The position numbers and the translations under genes are program-made. A stretch of 64,000 bases of DNA, taken from Proteiniclasticum sp043951855 (lineage in GTDB: Bacteria; Bacillota; Clostridia; Clostridiales; Clostridiaceae). Shown piece by piece: positions 52,995 to 61,576 of this stretch. The notes below the pieces were generated by a model. That model saw nothing but the letters and a program-made list of their open reading frames with translations. It did not search any database and was not told where the DNA came from. The number at the start of each line of letters is the position of its first letter. Within the stretch, counting starts at the first letter, position 1. The stretch covers positions 1-64,000 of the forward strand of contig NZ_JBINJW010000007.1 in the NCBI RefSeq assembly GCF_043951855.1, in the 5' to 3' direction.

Positions 52995-54530
52995 ATGAAA
53001 GGGTTTCCTGATGATTTCTTATGGGGTGGAGCTACGGCTGCAAATCAAATAGAAGGTGCTTATAACGAAGATGGAAAAGGTTTAAGCACTGCAGATGTTC
53101 AGACATGTGGAGGAATAAGTGGATTTAAAGTGGAAATTCCAGGATTAGATCCTAAATATAAGTCTGCATATGATAAACTACGACTTGTCACATACAAAGA
53201 TAATGGACATTTTGGAGCAAGCATACTGGTTAAAATGAATACATATCCTAAACTTGGATCACCGACAATTATTGATAATGAATACTATCCCAATCATCAT
53301 GCAATCGACTTTTATCATAATTATAAGGAAGACATAAGATTGTTTGCAGAGTTAGGATTTAAAAGTTATCGAATGTCAATTGCATGGACTAGAATATTTC
53401 CGACCGGCATGGAGGAGGTACCAAATGAGAAGGGGCTTGAGTTTTATGACAATGTTTTCGATGAATGTTCTCGATATGGAATCGAACCCGTGGTGACCCT
53501 TTCCCACTATGATATGCCATTAGAGTTGTCAAAAAAATGGAATGGATGGGCTGATCGTAGAACCATAGAGCTTTTCCATAAGTATGCAAAAACAGTTATT
53601 GATCGGTATCACGAAAAGGTGAAATACTGGCTGACATTCAATGAAATTAATGCAATTATTCATAGTGGATTTATGACAGCAGGAGTATTTGCTAATGATG
53701 AACAATTATTAGAGCAAGCATCCTATCATCAGATGTTAGGTTCAGCACTAGTAACAAAATATGCACATGACTCATACCCTACCTTACAGATAGGATGTAT
53801 GATCTCCTATTCTCCACCGTATCCGTATTCTTCTAAACCGGAGGATAATTTAGAAGCCATAAGAACATTCAATTTAAGAACTAATTATTTTGGAGATACT
53901 ATGGTGAGGGGATATATCCCAGAGTATAAAAAAGCTGATTTTGAAAGAAGAGGCATAGATTTAGATTTTCAAGAAAATGATGTAAGAACGCTTGAAGAAG
54001 GTGTAGTAGACTATATTGCAATTAGTTATTACCAAACCAGCGTAGCAATTGCGAATCCAGAAAACGAAAAATTTACTCAAGCCAACTTAACACAACACTA
54101 CTTCAATCCACATCTGAAAAAAAGCGAGTGGGGGTGGCAGATTGATCCAATTGGATTAAGGTATGCACTCAATTTATTATATGATCGTTATCATAAACCC
54201 ATCTTCATTGTGGAAAATGGACTAGGTGCATTTGATACTTTGAATGATAATGGAACAGTCAATGATCCTTATCGAATTGACTATCTTAGAGAACACATCA
54301 AAGAAATAAAAAAGGCAATCACTGTAGATGGTGTAAAAGTAATGGGATACACACCATGGGGTTGTATTGACTTGATAAGTTGCTCTACGGGACAGATTTC
54401 TAAACGATATGGATTTATTTATGTTGATTATGATGACTTGGGCAATGGTAGTGGTAAGCGTTATAAAAAAGAATCTTTCTACTGGTATAAAAAAGTGATT
54501 TCATCTAATGGTGAGAATCTGGGAGAATAA
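52995..54530 (+). CDS. 6-phospho-beta-glucosidase (GH1)
   Basis: 511 residues. The acid/base Glu217 is in TFNEINA and the nucleophile Glu407 in IVENGLG. The C-terminal phosphate-binding region (SKRYGFIYVDYDD with SKR-Y) is typical of enzymes acting on 6-phospho-sugars. It splits the phosphorylated beta-glucoside delivered by the PTS into glucose-6-phosphate and an aglycon or glucose. It is somewhat longer than the 470-480 usual, with an insertion near residues 30-85. AGGAGG precedes the ATG. Confidence 0.94.
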   Translation: MKGFPDDFLWGGATAANQIEGAYNEDGKGLSTADVQTCGGISGFKVEIPGLDPKYKSAYDKLRLVTYKDNGHFGASILVKMNTYPKLGSPTIIDNEYYPNHHAIDFYHNYKEDIRLFAELGFKSYRMSIAWTRIFPTGMEEVPNEKGLEFYDNVFDECSRYGIEPVVTLSHYDMPLELSKKWNGWADRRTIELFHKYAKTVIDRYHEKVKYWLTFNEINAIIHSGFMTAGVFANDEQLLEQASYHQMLGSALVTKYAHDSYPTLQIGCMISYSPPYPYSSKPEDNLEAIRTFNLRTNYFGDTMVRGYIPEYKKADFERRGIDLDFQENDVRTLEEGVVDYIAISYYQTSVAIANPENEKFTQANLTQHYFNPHLKKSEWGWQIDPIGLRYALNLLYDRYHKPIFIVENGLGAFDTLNDNGTVNDPYRIDYLREHIKEIKKAITVDGVKVMGYTPWGCIDLISCSTGQISKRYGFIYVDYDDLGNGSGKRYKKESFYWYKKVISSNGENLGE

Positions 54531-54666
54531 TAAAAATTTATATGTGATATAAAAAATATATTTAAGTGTAAATCATAGTAATAAGTTTAATTAATTAAAC
54601 TTATTAACTAGAATATGAAGAGAAGACGAGAAATTCTAATAAAGCATTAATTGTACCCAAAAGCTG

Positions 54667-54715
54667 AATCCACCAGCAGGGCAGAAACTATATCTGTATC
54701 CTAAAGGTGGATTTT
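54667..54715. repeat. 49-bp direct repeat, copy 2, terminator-like
   Basis: The same sequence as copy 1 apart from two substitutions (positions 21 and 37 of the repeat). It lies between the glycosidase gene and the convergent acetyltransferase gene and can terminate transcription from the left (TTTTCTCTTTT follows). Confidence 0.9.
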
Positions 54716-54765
54716 CTCTTTTACATTAAGATGTGTAGACTTTGTGAAGACTCGAGTTTCTGTGC

Positions 54766-55281
54766 CTATAGAGAGTACTTATACTTTACGATTTCCTGCG
54801 TCTTCCCCTGATATGGGCTCATTCCCTTATACTCCAGTAGGAAGCCTGTTTTCTCAAGAACTCTTTGTGATGGGACATTTTCTCCATGACATATGCCATA
54901 GATGCGCTCAATACTCAGCTGATCCATGATGACGGGAAGAAAAGCCTGGAGTGCTTCAGTTGTATAACCTTTTCCTCTATGGGCCTCTGCCATGTGATAT
55001 CCGACTTCGTAGCCATCTTTTATGGGGACAGCTTGAACATATCCGATGTTTTTTCCGTCATGGAGAAGAATCGGATAAACAAAGGGGCCGGAAGTGCTTT
55101 CATAGGCAGAGATGAGAAATTCCACTACCTCACGGGCATCTTCGATGGTTTCGAAGACCTCATCGGGTACAAAGCGCCGGGTTTCCTCATCCTGAGAATG
55201 GAGATGGACGCTTTCGATCATGCTTTCATCAAATTCAGTGATGAGGAGCCTTTCTGTTCTGATTTCCATTCTGTTTTTCAA
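54766..55281 (-). CDS. GNAT-family acetyltransferase
   Basis: 171 residues of the RimJ-like GNAT group. RTERLLITEFDESMI at the start, YEVGYHMAEAHRGKGYTTEAL (acetyl-CoA pyrophosphate loop, here HRGKGY) and VPSQRVLEKTGF near the end are conserved. The start is a TTG at 55281, because GGAGGAAACAGA stands eight bases before it; an ATG four codons later is too far from the site. Substrate unknown, probably an N-terminal amine or small amine. Confidence 0.88.
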   Translation of the reverse strand: MKNRMEIRTERLLITEFDESMIESVHLHSQDEETRRFVPDEVFETIEDAREVVEFLISAYESTSGPFVYPILLHDGKNIGYVQAVPIKDGYEVGYHMAEAHRGKGYTTEALQAFLPVIMDQLSIERIYGICHGENVPSQRVLEKTGFLLEYKGMSPYQGKTQEIVKYKYSL

Positions 55282-55398
55282 TCTGTTTCCTCCGAAAATT
55301 CATACTGTTTATCGAATGGCCTTATCTGACTATTTTCAGTATCCATGATTTCATAAAAGTTAATCTGTTCCTGATTTCTATCTGCATGAGAAATGTGC

Positions 55399-56196
55399 TT
55401 AGGGAAGCTTCTTTGCAGTGAGACTCATGACCAGAGGGAGCTTTCCTTCCAGTTCCGGATAATAGCAGAGGCCTCTATCATCAAGTTTGGAGCCACCCAT
55501 ACCAGGGACGCATCGGTCATATTCCCTGAAGTCCGTCAGGTAGAGTCCTGCCTGGATAAGGCCTTGCAGGATGGTGGATAGAGTATGGCCGAAGAAATAG
55601 TTCTCAGCGATTTTTGGCTTGGAAGCGTACCCTCCAATAGTGGTATCACGCTCGGGAGCGGTATCGAAATAGGGATAACTGGGAGAAAGGTTTCCTTTAG
55701 TCAGTTCTTCTTCATCAAAGATCATCATGAAGGGATGGGAATCGTGAAGGAAGAAGATGCCATCGGGCTTCAGAAAATGGGCGATGACCTGTCCCCATAT
55801 CTTAAGGTCTGGCAGCCACCCGATGGCTCCATCTGAGGTCAGGACAATGTCGTAAGCCCCTTCATGGACCTCTCTAAGCTTCAGCACATCAGACTGAATG
55901 AACTGAACGGAATCCATGCCGGAATCCTGTGCCAGAAGGGTGGCATAATGAATATTTTCATGCGAAAGATCCACGCCTGTGACGGTAGCCCCCATTCTGG
56001 CGAGTAGAATGCTGTCTGCACCGGTGTTGCACTGCAGATGCAGAATCCGTTTTCCTTTGACGCTGCCTAGGCCTTCTATGACCAGCGGGTTCAGTGTAAA
56101 GTTCTCGTCTTTGAGAAACTTGCTGAAATGCTCGTAGTGATCTTTGGAAAGGGTGCTCCATGCTGCCTGGTTGGCAGCGATGATTTCTTCATGCAT
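55399..56196 (-). CDS. class I SAM-dependent methyltransferase
   Basis: 265 residues. Motif I reads RILHLQCNTGADSILLARMG and motif II VTGVDLSHENIHYA; YDIVLTSDGAIGWLPDL is motif post-II. GxQCNTG replaces the usual DLGCGTG, a known variant of this subgroup. The ATG at 56196 follows AGGAGGATACC; the open frame runs 13 codons farther. Substrate unknown. Confidence 0.87.
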   Translation of the reverse strand: MHEEIIAANQAAWSTLSKDHYEHFSKFLKDENFTLNPLVIEGLGSVKGKRILHLQCNTGADSILLARMGATVTGVDLSHENIHYATLLAQDSGMDSVQFIQSDVLKLREVHEGAYDIVLTSDGAIGWLPDLKIWGQVIAHFLKPDGIFFLHDSHPFMMIFDEEELTKGNLSPSYPYFDTAPERDTTIGGYASKPKIAENYFFGHTLSTILQGLIQAGLYLTDFREYDRCVPGMGGSKLDDRGLCYYPELEGKLPLVMSLTAKKLP

Positions 56197-56487
56197 GAGG
56201 TATCCTCCTTCATTGAGAGCGTAGTTCAGTTCCATTCATTTCGTTACAAACTCCATATAGATAGATTAAAAGGTGTTAGTATAGAATATGTTTCAATCAT
56301 CTTCCTATATTCTATCATCTGTGTGATAACCTTTTCAATAAGAATAAAAGGAAGATTCTTAATTAGATCATGTCTGAAGAGGGATCGTATCAGCAGAAAT
56401 TCCGATTTTCTCCATAATGTCTCCACAATTGTCCGCTACATTATAGGTAACACCCCAATCTATATATATGGAAGGAAGACAAAGAAC

Positions 56488-56805
56488 ATGATCAGAAAAA
56501 CGCTAGGAATGGCAATAGCCATTACACTACTCTCTGCTACACCGGTTTTTGCAATGTCACAGCCAGTGGTGGAGTATAAGGCGGCACCAGCTCTTGCGGT
56601 AGAGATACTGGAAGCGCATGGAGAAATCCCTTCAGGAGAAGTTCTGAAGCAGGTGGCACAGAATGTTGGGCTAAGAGGTTCATTCATGGGCGTTGAAAAA
56701 AACGACCCTATGTATGAGCATGAAGTGATGCATTATCTGCATCACACACTGAATGCCATCGACATGGACCATGATGCATGCATGCACCATGGCATGATGG
56801 AATAG
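56488..56805 (+). CDS. small secreted His/Met-rich protein
   Basis: 105 residues. A classical signal peptide (MIRKTLGMAIAITLLSATPVFA) predicts cleavage after residue 22. The mature part has a helical EAHGEIPSGEVLKQVAQNVG segment and a metal-ligand-rich tail: MYEHEVMHYLHHTLNAIDMD then HDACMHHGMM. Several HH and H-x-M pairs suggest copper or another soft metal; that is inference. GGAAGGAAG precedes the ATG. A long open frame upstream has no function that I can see. No family recognised. Confidence 0.65.
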   Translation: MIRKTLGMAIAITLLSATPVFAMSQPVVEYKAAPALAVEILEAHGEIPSGEVLKQVAQNVGLRGSFMGVEKNDPMYEHEVMHYLHHTLNAIDMDHDACMHHGMME

Positions 56806-56832
56806 GATTTCAGCACAGGAAGACAGAAGAAG

Positions 56833-56879
56833 CAGCGGATCAGGATAATGAAGATTATTCTGATCCGCTGTTTCTATCT
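56833..56879 (+). terminator. intrinsic terminator
   Basis: A 17-nt arm (56833-56849) pairs with 56854-56870 with one mismatch and a short loop, followed by TTTCTATCTT. The rest, 56880-57126, has no gene of its own apart from a possible longer start of the antitoxin gene. Confidence 0.85.
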
Positions 56880-57126
56880 TGTGATCACTGTCTGGAGTTC
56901 ATCTACTGAATAGAGAAATGAAGTTTTCCTATAATAGAAGTGAGTGAGTCCAGCTTATATCTGTTGTTCTAATTGGAAAAATGAAGATCATTAAACTTCA
57001 TGGACATTCAGCAGAAGAAGTGTTAATCAATAAATAAGTATTAAGAAGGAGATTTGTATGAAAGAAGCAGTCAGTCAACAAAGAATGCTTTTTGTATTAC
57101 AATGTAAGACAAAAGGGGGTGTAAGC

Positions 57127-57348
57127 ATGTCTATTTCACTTAGATTAAACAATGAAGAAGATGCACTATTTCGTAAATATGCAGCAATGAAGAAAATGTC
57201 TGTTTCTGAAATGATCAGGGAGACTGTTCTAGAGAAAATCGAGGATGAATATGATTTAGAAGCTTATGACCTGGCTGTGGAAGAATACCGTAAAAATCCA
57301 GTTACCTACACTCATAGAGAAATCATTGAGCAATTGGAGAATGAATAA
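57127..57348 (+). CDS. RelB-type ribbon-helix-helix antitoxin
   Basis: 73 residues. MSISLRLNNEEDALFRKYAA with KKMSVSEMIRETVLEKIED is the ribbon-helix-helix DNA-binding part, and the C-terminal 25 residues (EYRKNPVTYTHREIIEQLE) form the toxin-binding tail. The start at 57127 follows AAAAGGGGG and fits the family; an ATG at 57058 with a good AAGGAG site would add 23 residues. It normally represses its own promoter together with the toxin. The stop overlaps the toxin start (TAATG). Confidence 0.88.
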   Translation: MSISLRLNNEEDALFRKYAAMKKMSVSEMIRETVLEKIEDEYDLEAYDLAVEEYRKNPVTYTHREIIEQLENE

Positions 57349-57593
57349 TGTATTCTGTTTTATATACTCAGTTGGCTGAAAAAGAACTGAAGAAGCTTGA
57401 GGGGGAAACCAGAAGATTCATACTTGCCTGGATCGGGAAAAATCTCGAAGGATGTAAGGATCCAAGACAGTTTGGCAAAGCGCTATGTGAGAACAGAAAA
57501 GATCAATGGAGGTATCGACTAGGAGATTATCGTATACTGGCTGAAATTATTGAAGATGAGATTGTTATTCTTATTCTCACAGTGGGGCATTGA
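57348..57593 (+). CDS. RelE/ParE-type toxin, C-terminally truncated by a TGA
   Basis: 81 residues. MYSVLYTQLAEKELKKLEG, DQWRYRLGDYRILAEIIED and ILTVGH follow RelE-type mRNA interferases. The family then normally reads RREIY or similar, with a basic and a tyrosine residue used in catalysis. Here TGA (57591-57593) comes right after GH, and the next codons in frame read REIYKK, ending at 57635. One base change (CGA or AGA to TGA) would restore a typical ending. The toxin is therefore probably inactive or depends on read-through. Confidence 0.8.
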   Translation: MYSVLYTQLAEKELKKLEGETRRFILAWIGKNLEGCKDPRQFGKALCENRKDQWRYRLGDYRILAEIIEDEIVILILTVGH

Positions 57594-57643
57594 AGAGAGA
57601 TATATAAAAAAATGATCAGTCAGAATGAGTTCTGAGTGAACGA

Positions 57644-57702
57644 AAAACTCCCCTTAGGGTAGACAGTGAAATAGCATGGCTGTCTACCCTAAGGGGAGTT
57701 TT
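57644..57702. terminator. strong bidirectional terminator
   Basis: A perfect 23-bp stem (57644-57666 with 57680-57702) with A and T ends. It closes the toxin-antitoxin unit. Confidence 0.92.
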
Positions 57703-57754
57703 ATTGCTGGAAGAATAAGGAGATTCTAGAAGACGAGATTATTGAAATAGAAGA

Positions 57755-57796
57755 AACTGGTACATCATGATGTTCATTCACATTGATGTACCAGTT
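57755..57796 (-). terminator. terminator of the chemoreceptor gene
   Basis: AACTGGTACATCA pairs with TGATGTACCAGTT; on the minus strand TCTTCTATTTC follows. Confidence 0.7.
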
Positions 57797-57821
57797 CAGA
57801 TTATATTATCATGTGCATATT

Positions 57822-59831
57822 CTACGCCTTATAGCGACTCAGTTCTTCTTGTATGCTGCTGATGTCAGCGTTAAGTGAGTTCATAGCTTCTCCGATTTCT
57901 GTAATTTGTGCATACTGCTCTTCGGATGAAGCGCTGATTTCTTCTGTGGAGGCAGCTGATTCTTCACTGATGGCGGCCATGGCTTCCAGAGAAGCAATGA
58001 GATCATTCTTCAGTGTATCCATGTTTCCGGTTTCCTTGATGAAGTCCTTCAGGATGCTCTCCAGTTCATTGACGTTATTATCCACCTGGTCAAAGACCTG
58101 AACTGTTTCTGTGATATTCCCTTTGGCGGATTCCACAGAAGTTTTGGTTTCTTCCACAGTTTTCGTGGTGACGGAAACGATGGAGACAATGCCTGTGATG
58201 ATGGTGTTGATTTCCTCAGCGGAGTTGGAGGACTGTTCAGCCAGTTTTCGGATTTCCTCCGCCACCACGGAGAATCCTCTTCCAGCTTCTCCTGCTCTTG
58301 CTGCCTCGATGGAAGCATTCAGAGCGAGAAGGTTGGTCTGATCGGAGATGCCCTTGATGGTGCTCAGAATATTCTCGATGGATTTCGAGCTTTTACTGAG
58401 TTCATATACATTTTCTGCCACTTCGTTGGTGTTTTCAACGGTCTGAGTGAAGACGCTCTGAAGATTTTCGATCTTCTGTCTTCCCGCTCTGTTTGAGGAG
58501 ACCATGCTCTCGGAAATCTTCTTTGCATCTTCCAGGCTTCCCGCAATGACATTGATGCTTCTGCCCAGGTCCTGTCCGGCACTGAGGCGTTCATTGACTC
58601 CAGTTGCTGTTTCCATGGCTCCCTGGGCGATTTCTTCCACAGCCCTTGTGACCTCTTTGCTGGAGGACATGAGTCCATCCACGTTTTCCATCACTCGATC
58701 GGAGGTTCCAGCCACGGAGTTAAAGCTTGTTACGGTGCCCTTGATGAGTTTTCGGACATTCTCCACCATGGTCATGAAGCGCTCACTGAGAACTCCGATT
58801 TCATCCTTGGAAGCATAGTTCATGGTGGCGGTGAAATCACCTGCACCTACACGCTCCATGGCCTTTTCCATCATGGCCAGAGGTCTGGAAACCCACTTCG
58901 TGATGACGAAGGAAATGACACTGACCAGAATCAGAATGGACACGATTACTGCCACTGCATTGTTGATGTTGTTGGTTCTGATGATTTCCTCAATAGCTGC
59001 TCGAGGATAAGTCGCAATGTAGGTGCGGACTTCTCCATCACTTGCCATGGCATAGTTGGAGATGCCGTCCACGGTGACGGTCTGAATGCTTTCTTTTTCT
59101 GCCAGCACCTCTTTCATCCAGGACACATCTGCTGCGGTCTGTCCAATCAGCTCAGTATTCTTGTGGTTTATGATTTTTCCATCGGTAGATAAGATGACCC
59201 CGAAGCCGCCGTCTCCAATGTCCAGTGTATCGATGGTTCTCTGGATGTCGAGATTCTCCAGAAGCGCCTGGATGGCTTTAGGTTCTAGACCGATCTGTAT
59301 CACTCCTGGCGTATCCAGACGTGAGACGCCGAAGTACTGGAAGAGGGTTCCATCGGTTCCTCTTGGTGAGGGTTCCTGCACCAGCTGGCCGTTGCTCTGG
59401 CCGATCAGCTCCATAAAAGGCTGGGTCTGTTCTGATTCTCTGAAATCAAAGTTGTAGAACCCTGGAATGTTTCCATAGAGCAGGATTCCATCACCATCTG
59501 TGACATGGATTTCATCCACCTCGAGTATGCTGGCCAGTTCCACCATTCTTTCTGTCTCCAGGTAGGTCTGATCCTCACGGATCATCACTGCGATGCTGCG
59601 TGCCAGGGAAATGATTTTTTCGTTAAGCGCTTCTTTTGTGATGTCCACCACTTCTTCGGCAGAAAGATATTCGTGTTTGAGGTTCTCCACCTGATCCTTC
59701 AGCTGCATTTCAATGACCCGGTCCAGGGACCTGGTGGTGGTGATGGTGCTCATCAGGGATTGTGCACCGATGGCGAGTACAATGATCAGACTTGTGATGA
59801 GGACAATTTTTCCTTTTAACTTCATTTTCAT
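57822..59831 (-). CDS. methyl-accepting chemotaxis protein
   Basis: 669-residue membrane chemoreceptor. Helix 1 lies at about residues 8-30. The external sensor of about 270 residues is dCache-like (YLETERMVELASILEVDEIH, DTLDIGDGGFGVILSTDGKI). Helix 2 follows near residue 300, then HAMP (WVSRPLAMMEKAMERVGAGD) and the signalling tip ISDQTNLLALNASIEAARAG. It reports an outside ligand to CheA, so the organism is probably motile. The ATG at 59831 follows AGGAGACTC. No partner che genes are near. Confidence 0.94.
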   Translation of the reverse strand: MKMKLKGKIVLITSLIIVLAIGAQSLMSTITTTRSLDRVIEMQLKDQVENLKHEYLSAEEVVDITKEALNEKIISLARSIAVMIREDQTYLETERMVELASILEVDEIHVTDGDGILLYGNIPGFYNFDFRESEQTQPFMELIGQSNGQLVQEPSPRGTDGTLFQYFGVSRLDTPGVIQIGLEPKAIQALLENLDIQRTIDTLDIGDGGFGVILSTDGKIINHKNTELIGQTAADVSWMKEVLAEKESIQTVTVDGISNYAMASDGEVRTYIATYPRAAIEEIIRTNNINNAVAVIVSILILVSVISFVITKWVSRPLAMMEKAMERVGAGDFTATMNYASKDEIGVLSERFMTMVENVRKLIKGTVTSFNSVAGTSDRVMENVDGLMSSSKEVTRAVEEIAQGAMETATGVNERLSAGQDLGRSINVIAGSLEDAKKISESMVSSNRAGRQKIENLQSVFTQTVENTNEVAENVYELSKSSKSIENILSTIKGISDQTNLLALNASIEAARAGEAGRGFSVVAEEIRKLAEQSSNSAEEINTIITGIVSIVSVTTKTVEETKTSVESAKGNITETVQVFDQVDNNVNELESILKDFIKETGNMDTLKNDLIASLEAMAAISEESAASTEEISASSEEQYAQITEIGEAMNSLNADISSIQEELSRYKA

Positions 59832-59868
59832 GAGTCTCCTTTGTTTTTGAGATTGCGTGTGCTGCATA

Positions 59869-59892
59869 AACGCTGAAGAAGTCTTCAGCGTT
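59869..59892. promoter_or_regulatory. perfect palindrome in the chemoreceptor leader
   Basis: AACGCTGAAGA and TCTTCAGCGTT with a two-base centre, 38 bases upstream of the chemoreceptor start. It can be an operator or a leader hairpin; no T tract follows. Confidence 0.5.
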
Positions 59893-60415
59893 ATTAAAGG
59901 TATCTTTGACATTTTGGTTATCAAAGGACATACTTTCTATTTCGGTTACTTCGTCTTTGTATTAAGGTGTTCAAATGATAAAAAGCAGCTTATTTTGACT
60001 TTTTTCACAGAAATGAAGCACTCTATGAACCTTTATTATTTCGTTATTCTATGGGTATATACAGGCATGTATCTTTTTTTACTACACGTAAAATATGGAA
60101 TTACGATATCAATGTTGAAAATGATCAGAGAACTGAAATAGACAGTTAAAAGAATCGGGAATTCAATTGTGATGAGGATTTTTAAAAGAGTTTGAACTCT
60201 ATTTTGCAGCATCGAATACTTCTGGAATCAGATAAATGCTGAGAATCTGAGTAGAAGAACAGTCCGTATTTATGTACATTAATGGGCTTATACTACCTAT
60301 ACAGTTAGCGATAAAGAAATCGTCTTACAGATTCATGGAGCGCCGGGAGTTATTGGAAATGCTGTAACTTAAACCACGAAAACACATTGTCATAAAAATG
60401 AAGAAGGAGGAAATC
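59893..60415. other. intergenic region between chemoreceptor and Ltp-repeat genes
   Basis: AT-rich, more than 500 bases, no credible gene. A 42-codon frame from 60015 encodes one hydrophobic helix but has no ribosome site. A short frame near 60280-60370 reads FMERRELLEML at its end and may be a gene scrap. Confidence 0.45.
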
Positions 60416-61108
60416 ATGATGAGAGGAAAAACAGGTAAGCCGTTCTACAAGAAATGGTGGGTATGGCTATTGGCTGTAGTTGTCATCGGTATAGCGCTCA
60501 GCGGTGGAGAAGAAGAGGGGAAAAGCGTTGCAGGTGATGTATCAGAAGGCAATCCCGTAGTATCACAGCCTATTGAGGAAGAACCAGAAGAGGTTTTAGT
60601 GCATGAGGATGAGGAGGTAGAAGAAGAGCAGCCAGCTGTGACAGAGCCTGATCCGGTACCGGAAGAGAATGATGGAGCAACCTTAGGCGAGAAGAATGCT
60701 GCAGGCAGTGCAATTCAGTATCTCAATTTCACAGCATTTTCCTATGATGGGCTTGTACAGCAGCTTGAATTTGAAGGTTATTCCCATGAAGAAGCCATCT
60801 ATGGAGTAGATAACAGCGGAGCAGACTGGTATGAGCAGGCAGTTTTGAGTGCAAAGAACTATCTGGATTTCACTGCATTTTCTTATAAAGGTCTGATCCA
60901 GCAGCTGGAGTACGAAGGATTCACAAATGAAGAGGCAGTGCATGGAGCTGATTCCTGTGGTGCGGACTGGAAGGAACAGGCTGCTGTAAAAGCGAAGGAT
61001 TATCTGGATTTCAGCTCATTCTCTAGGTCGGAACTGATTTCTCAGCTCGAATTTGAAGGCTTTACCAGTGAGGAAGCGCTTTATGGAGTAGAAGCGGTCG
61101 GTTACTAG
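60416..61108 (+). CDS. membrane-anchored protein with three Ltp-type repeats
   Basis: 230 residues. Basic tip, one helix (YKKWWVWLLAVVVIGIAL), an acidic Glu/Val/Pro linker of about 60 residues, then three tandem repeats of 42-45 residues, each with the pattern YLxFxxFSxxxLxxQLExEG(F/Y)xxEEAxxG. This is the Ltp family (PF07553), first known from a phage lipoprotein that blocks superinfection, and common in firmicute surface proteins. The start follows AGGAGG; an ATG at 60398 precedes the site and is less likely. Role in phage exclusion is possible, not shown. Confidence 0.85.
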   Translation: MMRGKTGKPFYKKWWVWLLAVVVIGIALSGGEEEGKSVAGDVSEGNPVVSQPIEEEPEEVLVHEDEEVEEEQPAVTEPDPVPEENDGATLGEKNAAGSAIQYLNFTAFSYDGLVQQLEFEGYSHEEAIYGVDNSGADWYEQAVLSAKNYLDFTAFSYKGLIQQLEYEGFTNEEAVHGADSCGADWKEQAAVKAKDYLDFSSFSRSELISQLEFEGFTSEEALYGVEAVGY

Positions 61109-61139
61109 GTCATACGATTTAAGACAATTTTAGATGTTA

Positions 61140-61181
61140 AAGATAAGAACTCTTCTCTCTATGGAGGAGAGTTCTTATCTT
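61140..61181 (+). terminator. hairpin terminator after the Ltp-repeat gene
   Basis: AAGATAAGAACTCT pairs perfectly with its complement at 61168-61181. The T tract is poor (TTATCTTAAAT). Confidence 0.6.
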
Positions 61182-61576
61182 AAATAGGGTAAAATATATC
61201 TGAAGAAATTGTCATATATTAGTATAGATATAACTTTAGTGCAATCGTTTATTGTATTTGATTTTAGAATATTCTATAATCTTTATAGGTGTAGAAATTC
61301 ATATTTAGAAATACATAAGATATTTTGAGAGTATATACAATACTAATTTTATATTTATGTGATTCATTTATACAACATTATTATATTAGGAAATGAAGGG
61401 TGAAATATGGAGATTCTAAATATTATTTGTTTTATTCGCAAGAAAAACAGATCCCTTGATGACAGCTGCTGATATGCATACGTGAAGTGGGGGATAGTCT
61501 AATATCTTACGGTTCGTGTCACTTAAAATCAATTGCTGCAAAATCATAAATAATAATTTTGAGGGGAGAAAATGGG
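61182..61576 (+). other. AT-rich intergenic region
   Basis: No gene or recognised RNA is visible. An AAGTG/CACTT pair encloses a GGGGGATAGTC segment near 61484-61525. A GAGGGGAGAAA ribosome site ends the region. Confidence 0.45.

Larger units (their letters stand above)
48455..54666. mobile_element. AT-rich inserted island carrying a beta-glucoside PTS module
   Basis: Five genes with clearly different base use from both sides: for example, I count 19 G+C in bases 49801-49860 against 35 in 47701-47760. It is bounded by the 49-bp direct repeats and has no integrase or transposase. Flanking genes (SDR on the left, acetyltransferase on the right) converge, and one repeat alone would serve as their shared terminator. 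Acquisition through recombination at the repeat is inferred. Confidence 0.65.

Noticed and set aside
48455..54666. Prophage or transposon assignment for the AT-rich island
   Set aside because: No integrase, transposase or phage gene, and the ends are direct rather than inverted repeats.
59857..60141. A 94-codon plus-strand frame beginning with GTG
   Set aside because: It reads through the chemoreceptor leader palindrome, lacks a ribosome site and resembles nothing.
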